Source of the DNA: Vitis vinifera
Lineage: Eukaryota > Streptophyta > Magnoliopsida > Vitales > Vitaceae
Assembly: GCF_030704535.1 (NCBI RefSeq)
Contig: NC_081807.1
Span: forward strand, 5,125,001-5,189,000
Length of the DNA stretch: 64,000 bases
Direction: 5' to 3'
The position numbers were made by a program, and so were the translations under genes. Below the pieces are notes generated by a model that was not told the DNA's origin, made no database searches, and saw only the letters and a list, made by a program, of their open reading frames with translations. This document shows positions 59,145-64,000 of this stretch, piece by piece. The stretch's first letter is position 1. Every line of letters begins with the position of its first letter.

Positions 59145-59380
59145 AGCACAAGGCTGACTTATTAATTGAGAAATTAAAAACTCTCTTCTAAAGCTCCAGC
59201 ACAAGGCTGACTTATTAATTGAGAAATTACAAACTCTCTTCTAAAGCTCCAATGACCTGAACTTATTCTTGATTGATGAGAGAGACGATCCTTTTCATCA
59301 GGAAATTACAAACTCTCTTCTAAAGCTCCAATGACCTGAACTTATTCATGATTGATGAAAGAGACGATCCTTTTCATCAG
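59145..59380. repeat. nested tandem duplications at the 3' end of copy 11
   Basis: A 53-bp unit starting AGCACAAGGCTGACTTATTA occurs at 59145 and again at 59198. A 79-bp unit starting GAAATTACAAACTCTCTTCT occurs at 59223-59301 and 59302-59380. The second 79-bp unit contains the real last codons and stop of copy 11; the first is an extra copy of them downstream of the gene and would read LMKRIVSLINQE and stop. Confidence 0.9.
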
Positions 59381-60313
59381 GGTCACGGCCCTTTCACAAC
59401 TAGGCTTGAACAAATGAAACACATGCCCCTCCCCCTCTGTCTCCATAATCTCCACCTCTCCACTCCAACCACTCTTACCCAATGTCTCATAATAAAACCA
59501 CCCTCTTTCCCTCAGCGCATCCTTCTCTGCAACACAAACCAGAACCTTACTGCACCCTAGCCTCCATAACCTCTCATCAGCCGCCGGATTGTACCTTGGG
59601 TCATTGAACCCACTAGTTGTTGGACACACATAAAGCCACCTGTTATCCACACCGGGCCTCACGTCCGGTCGACCACCACTGGCATTGTCATCAACCTTGC
59701 CAACATCATCTTCTGATTTTCTCCCAAAATATGGATGAACTACACAAATTCCTTGCAGCTTCACACCACCCAGCCCTTCAACCCCGGCTTGTACAGCCAA
59801 GTTGTGTGAAATATTGCCTCCTGCACTGTCTCCAGCCAAAAAAACTCGCTGAAAATCAGCGTGGTCTTTCAGCCAAGGTTCGGAGCCTTGCCCATTACAA
59901 TGGGAAACCACCCACTGAAGCGCAGCCCATGAATCTTCATAAGCTGCAGGGACAGGGTTTTCAGGGGCTAGTCTGTAGGCAACAGACACTGCAATGATGT
60001 CAGCTTCGAGGACTAGAGAAGTAAGGTAATTATGGTATATGGAGCAGTAAGGGGAGCATAGGGAGAAGCCTCCGCCATGGAAGTAAACTAGTAGAGGAAG
60101 CCTTTTCTCTGGGTTAACGGAGTTCGGCTTGAACAGACGTGCCGATACGCCAGTTTCAGGTGCGATCACAACGTCCTTGGTGGAAACCCCGGTTTCCGAA
60201 TTCATTGCCGGTGGAACTACATCTGTGCCGAGCAACCTCTCTACAAGGCCATCTGTGTATACCCGGAGAAATGGGGCAAAGTAGTATGCAACTTCAGCAG
60301 TAGTTGAATCCAT
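59342..60313 (-). CDS. class-I carboxylesterase (CXE family), copy 11, single exon
   Basis: 323 aa. HGGG at 79-82, GDSAGGN with Ser163, Asp265 in VAEKDAL, His297 in GEGHVFH: complete triad. It shares with copy 10 the start of the chain (TD.VERxxGTDVVPP, SETGVSTKDV), the C-terminal VETEGEDH/METEGEGH region, and a long acidic loop after HPYFG (EDDVGKVDDNASGGRPDVRP). YRLAPENP is as in copy 7. The last codons lie inside a tandem duplication, and the ending NHE (not NQE) differs from the spare copy just downstream. TATA box about 85-95 bp above the ATG. Confidence 0.95.
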   Translation of the reverse strand: MDSTTAEVAYYFAPFLRVYTDGLVERLLGTDVVPPAMNSETGVSTKDVVIAPETGVSARLFKPNSVNPEKRLPLLVYFHGGGFSLCSPYCSIYHNYLTSLVLEADIIAVSVAYRLAPENPVPAAYEDSWAALQWVVSHCNGQGSEPWLKDHADFQRVFLAGDSAGGNISHNLAVQAGVEGLGGVKLQGICVVHPYFGRKSEDDVGKVDDNASGGRPDVRPGVDNRWLYVCPTTSGFNDPRYNPAADERLWRLGCSKVLVCVAEKDALRERGWFYYETLGKSGWSGEVEIMETEGEGHVFHLFKPSCERAVTLMKRIVSFINHE

Positions 60314-60396
60314 TATTGAACCAAAGAAAAGCTAAGACTGAGAAAGTGTTTGTTTGTAGATAGAGATGTTGGATTACAAGAAATGACACCCACCTC

Positions 60397-60407
60397 TATA
60401 TATATAT
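60397..60407 (-). promoter_or_regulatory. TATA box of carboxylesterase copy 11
   Basis: The minus strand reads ATATATATATAG about 84-94 bp above the ATG at 60313. A second (TA)n run lies at 60462-60471 and could also serve. Confidence 0.5.
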
Positions 60408-60761
60408 TGTTGGATGGAGTTCAAAAGGAAGAAGATGATTTGATCACGATGCTTCAATCTGTATATATATATTCGCAGCAGAAACAAAGAGAACAAGTAT
60501 GATTTGTGGTCTTAAAACACTTTTGGATTTATCTTTTAAAAAAATATGTCATGGCTTATCTTACATCGAGAATATTAGCCTTGAAGGTTGCAGACCTTTA
60601 ATCAATAATTTTCTAATATCTCCGTGGAAGAACTAAGTAATAATTGAGGCTGCTTTGGGTCATTTGCTGCCATTATTAACCCAACAAACGAAAGAAGTCA
60701 TGGGATGATGGTCGGCTCTTTAAAAAACATATTTTTAACACAGTTTTCGAGCGTTTAATCC

Positions 60762-62630
60762 GTAAATCAAGGGCTGTTGTTTGTTACCCACTCTTTATTT
60801 TATTTTGGGTACCTAACCGCACTTTACCCCAATAATAAAATGACACGCGTAAAGTGCATGTCATTAAAAAATTTACAAATACTTATTAAACCTATAAAAA
60901 ATGATTGAGAATAATCCGCATTTCATATATATCTAAATATTATAATTTTTTTTATAATTTAATAAATTACCTAACTCTTACAACTATCCTTATATTCTCA
61001 TTATTCATATATATAAGAAGGATATTAATTTAATATGAAAATTAAATAGTTTCAACTACCACATTACAAAATATATGAGATGTATTTTTGATAAATCAAA
61101 TTTAAAAATTATATATGTTTGAAACTTTTTAAGGGAGAAAATTTAAAATTTGTATTCTATGAAGAAGATGAAGGATTTCAAGTTATTACAAGTGTCAAAG
61201 GTAATATTTGATATATTTTTATTTAAATATAAATTTTGTAGATAGAAATGTTATGTTAAATAATGAATATGTAATGATTTATAAAATTTAAATTTTAGAA
61301 TTTTTTATGAGTTTATTATTAATCAAATTAAGATAATTTAATCTTTTGTTATTAGTAATATTTTTATATCATTTTTTTTTGTGTTCATAAATTAAATTTG
61401 AAGATGAAGTTTTATATGTCTTGAGGAAGACATTATATGAAGGATGTGAAGTGATTACAAGTGTTAAAAGGTAACATTTGATATATATATATATATAAAT
61501 GTTGTAGGTAGAAATGTCGTGTGAAATGACATTTAAATATGTAATGATTTTTAACATTTAGATTTTTGAATTTTTTTTATGAGTTATTATTAATCAAATT
61601 GAGACTATTTAGTCATTTGTTATAAAATCGTCATCAATATTTTTTATGTTATTATTTTGTGTATTCATAGATTAAATTTGAAGATGAAGTTTAATATATC
61701 TTGAAGAAGAAAACAAGAATTTTGTCTCTTGGGAAGATATTATACGAAGGATTCCAATTGATTACAAGTGTTAAAGGTAAAATTTGATTTTTTTTTATCT
61801 AAATATAAATTTTGTAGGTGGAAATGTCATGTTAAAGAGGGTATAAACAATGTGAGAAGACTAACAAGTAATATGAAAAGAAGGTACGAATAATGTAAAA
61901 AAAAAAGCTACAAACATTGTGAGAGATGATACGAATATTGTGAGAGGGGGTACGAACATTGTAAAAAATTGTACGAAATAATGTGAGAAGTTGTACGATC
62001 AATGTGAGATTGGGTACGAACATTGTGAGAAGATGTACGAAAAATTGTGAGAAATAGTACGAACAATGTGAGAGAGGGTATAAACATTGTGAGAGATGAT
62101 ACGAACATTGTCAGATGGGGTACCAACATTGTGAGAGGTGATACAAACTTTGTGAGATGGAGTACGAACTTTGTAAGATGGGGTACGAACTTTGTGAAAT
62201 GGAGTACACACGTTGTGAGATGATGTATGAACATTGTGAAATGGGGTACTGACATTGTGAGATGGGGTACTGATATTGTAAGAAAGGGTACGAATATTGT
62301 AAGAGATTGTACGAACATTGTGAGGGTGGTACAAACTTTATGAGAGATTGTATGAACTTTGTGATATATGGTACAAACTTTGTGAGAGATTGTACGAAAC
62401 TTTGTGAGATGGGATACGAACTTTGTGAGATATGGTACGAATATTATGAAATGATGTACGAACATTGTGAGATGGGGTACGAACATTGTACGAACTTTAT
62501 GAGAGATGGTACGAACTTTCTGAGATGGAAAAAAAAATCTTAAAATAAAAAATTTGAGAATTTTGGAGAGTACCAAAATGTGGGAATTGTACAAAAATGT
62601 GAGGAAATTTTTTTGTGTTTTAAATTTCAA
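60762..62630. mobile_element. minisatellite-bearing repeat element, right copy, inverted
   Basis: Inverted relative of 49062-50775: a tail beginning GGGCTGTTGTTTGTTACCCA (compare the reverse of the left copy, GGGTTGTTCTTTGGTACCCA), then about three units of the repeat of about 275-290 bp (61070-61830), then the 21-bp minisatellite (61838-62530) and a short outer flank. The internal units differ in number between copies, so the copies have evolved apart. No coding domain. Confidence 0.55.
61838..62530. repeat. 21-bp minisatellite array, about 33 units, inverted
   Basis: Unit close to GTACGAACATTGTGAGATGG plus one base, the reverse complement of the unit at 49075-49825 with A/T variation at one position (ACATTGTG or ACTTTGTG). 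Units with ACATTG dominate the left part and ACTTTG the right, so the variants are grouped. Confidence 0.92.
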
Positions 62631-63111
62631 ATTTTTTTGTGTCTAACTTCCATCATTTCTAAGGATGATTAGTATGCCTAAGCAATATTGATGCTATAAG
62701 AAGTGACAAAAAAAAATTAAATCAAAAAAATTAGAAGGTAGGAAAAATGTAAGTGTAATTAGTCTTTTTAAAGAATATCATAACTATTTGGAGTTGGATT
62801 TTTTTAAAATAAATTTTAAAATACGTATCTATTGTTAATTAGTATTTGAAAATTGTATTATTAATTTTTATTGTAAATTTGATTATTTTTGTTAGGACAA
62901 GAGTGGATGAAATATTGAAAAAAGGAAAACCAATACAATGGTTAATTGAAGTTGAAAAAGAAATTGCATTATTTCAATTAATTTTAAGCATAATTTGAGC
63001 CCTCTCCAATTTTTTAATGTATCATTTTTTTTTTAAGTTTTTGGATGATATTTTTCATCATTTGCGTAATTAGTATGGATAACCAATATTATTACATTTT
63101 CAAGAAAAAAA
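62631..63111. other. AT-rich spacer before the second direct repeat
   Basis: No gene and no recognised element. Confidence 0.5.
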
Positions 63112-63987
63112 TTGATTTAGAAAGTCATACATCTAGATTATGAAATGCCTAAATAGAATGAATAACACTTCTTTTTATCCTAAAATTATTATTTTTAATA
63201 TTTTTAATATTTCAAAAATAGAAAGAGAAACCAATCGAGATAGAAATTTTTACCTTAAAACAACTTGTATTGTCTGCTAAAAATTATGCAAATATAAAAA
63301 TCACGAAATTAAATATCGTAAAATACAAAATCACTACCGTTGAAATAACAATACATAAATTTATTTTATACATGTTATCTTTAAATCTTACTTTTCAATG
63401 CCTACATTGATCTTCATGCCCATGATACAACATCACATGTGTGCCAATGGACTAGGCCTCAACGTATAAAGGGATGCAAATTTCTTCACGAACCCAGGAG
63501 AAATACAATTTTTTTAAGAGTTTTGTGATGTGGAAAGGATATTTAATTTTCTTAACAAAATTGCATCATAGTCTAAAAAGCCTTTTTGACATAATTTGCT
63601 TAGGATAAAAATCTCAATATATTAACAGTGCATTTGATAGTGATTTTAGAAAACGTTTCTACCATTTCTAACACTTAAATAATACAAATTTTATAAAGTA
63701 TTTAAAAGTTTAAAAACGTTTCTTAGAATTACTGTGAAACGGCAGTTTAAATTTAAAATTTTTCAAAACAATATTAAAAAACCACTTTACACTCGTTTTA
63801 ATTGTTTTATATTTACTTTTTCATCCATTCATCGTGTAACGTGAGTGATTAATGAAGGGTAATATCGGTATCTAAATCTTAAAAAAAAATCCTAAAACAC
63901 GGTGAGTGGAATAAAATAACCAACCTCAATGACTTTGGCTGTTGCAGTAACTAATATCACAGAGGAAAGGTACCCACTGAGCCATAT
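63112..63987. repeat. 876-bp direct repeat, second copy
   Basis: Same orientation as 55056-55930, about 8.06 kb away. It starts TTGATTTAGAAAGTCATACA and similarity fades in the last few bases of the window. A small internal difference is an extra TTTTTAATA near 63195. Confidence 0.9.
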
Positions 63988-64000
63988 ATAATAACCATTA

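Noticed and set aside
31601-60313. Idea that the array is a biosynthetic gene cluster
   Set aside because: All members are one enzyme family; no P450, transferase, cyclase or transporter gene lies among them, so a tandem paralogue array is the simpler reading.
61908-62630. 240-codon minus-strand frame over the second minisatellite
   Set aside because: Same repeat artefact as at 49 kb, in inverted orientation.

Overview
The window is nuclear DNA of a flowering plant. The genes carry GT-AG introns, the spacers are very AT-rich (long A/T runs, TATA boxes), and the repeats are MITEs, hAT-like elements and solo copia-type LTRs. The overall texture fits a woody eudicot; grapevine (Vitis) is my best guess, but this is inferred from protein flavour and repeat style, not from a search.

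Region 1 (1-19.4 kb) holds three unrelated multi-exon genes, all on the minus strand: a secreted serine carboxypeptidase-like protein (1876-4137, nine exons), an RBP47-type triple-RRM oligouridylate/poly(A) RNA-binding protein (8273-12900, six exons, poly-Gln N terminus) and a membrane-anchored NodH-like sulfotransferase (14076-19259, six exons, first coding exon only 30 bp). I rebuilt the exons by hand from splice sites, reading phase and conserved motifs.

Region 2 (19.4-31.5 kb) is a gene-free, repeat-rich stretch. It contains a diverged solo LTR (23209-24542), a 1.8-kb tandem duplication (24328-27469 and 27470-29272) that carries the LTR's tail plus a hAT-like inverted-repeat element, and a younger solo LTR (25712-27087) nested in the first unit. 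The second unit keeps the matching empty site, so the order of events can be read directly.

Region 3 (31.6-60.3 kb) is the main feature: eleven intact, single-exon class-I carboxylesterase (CXE) genes in a row, nine on plus and two on minus. Copies 1-2 look like the outer members. Copies 3-7 form one subgroup (about 300 aa; MCP.N.GLEDPR signature). Copies 8-11 form another (about 320 aa; VCPTTSG signature and a longer loop before it). All are alpha/beta hydrolases with an HGG(G/A) oxyanion motif, a GxSxG elbow and C-terminal Asp and His, except copy 9, whose nucleophile Ser is Asp. Variation in the oxyanion hole, elbow and the YRLAPEHP strand suggests the array is diversifying in chemistry, with one member possibly turned into a non-hydrolytic binding protein. 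The likely substrates are small esters of specialised or hormone metabolism; none can be named from sequence alone.

The array also carries duplication scars: two inverted elements built on 21-bp minisatellites (about 49.06-50.78 and 60.76-62.63 kb) flanking copies 8-11; an 876-bp direct repeat (55056-55930 and 63112-63987) whose second copy runs almost to the window end; a perfect 80-bp tandem duplication (44254-44413); a duplicated 3' gene tail (59223-59380); and an orphan two-exon 5' fragment of an unrelated, probably organelle-targeted gene (43377-43789).
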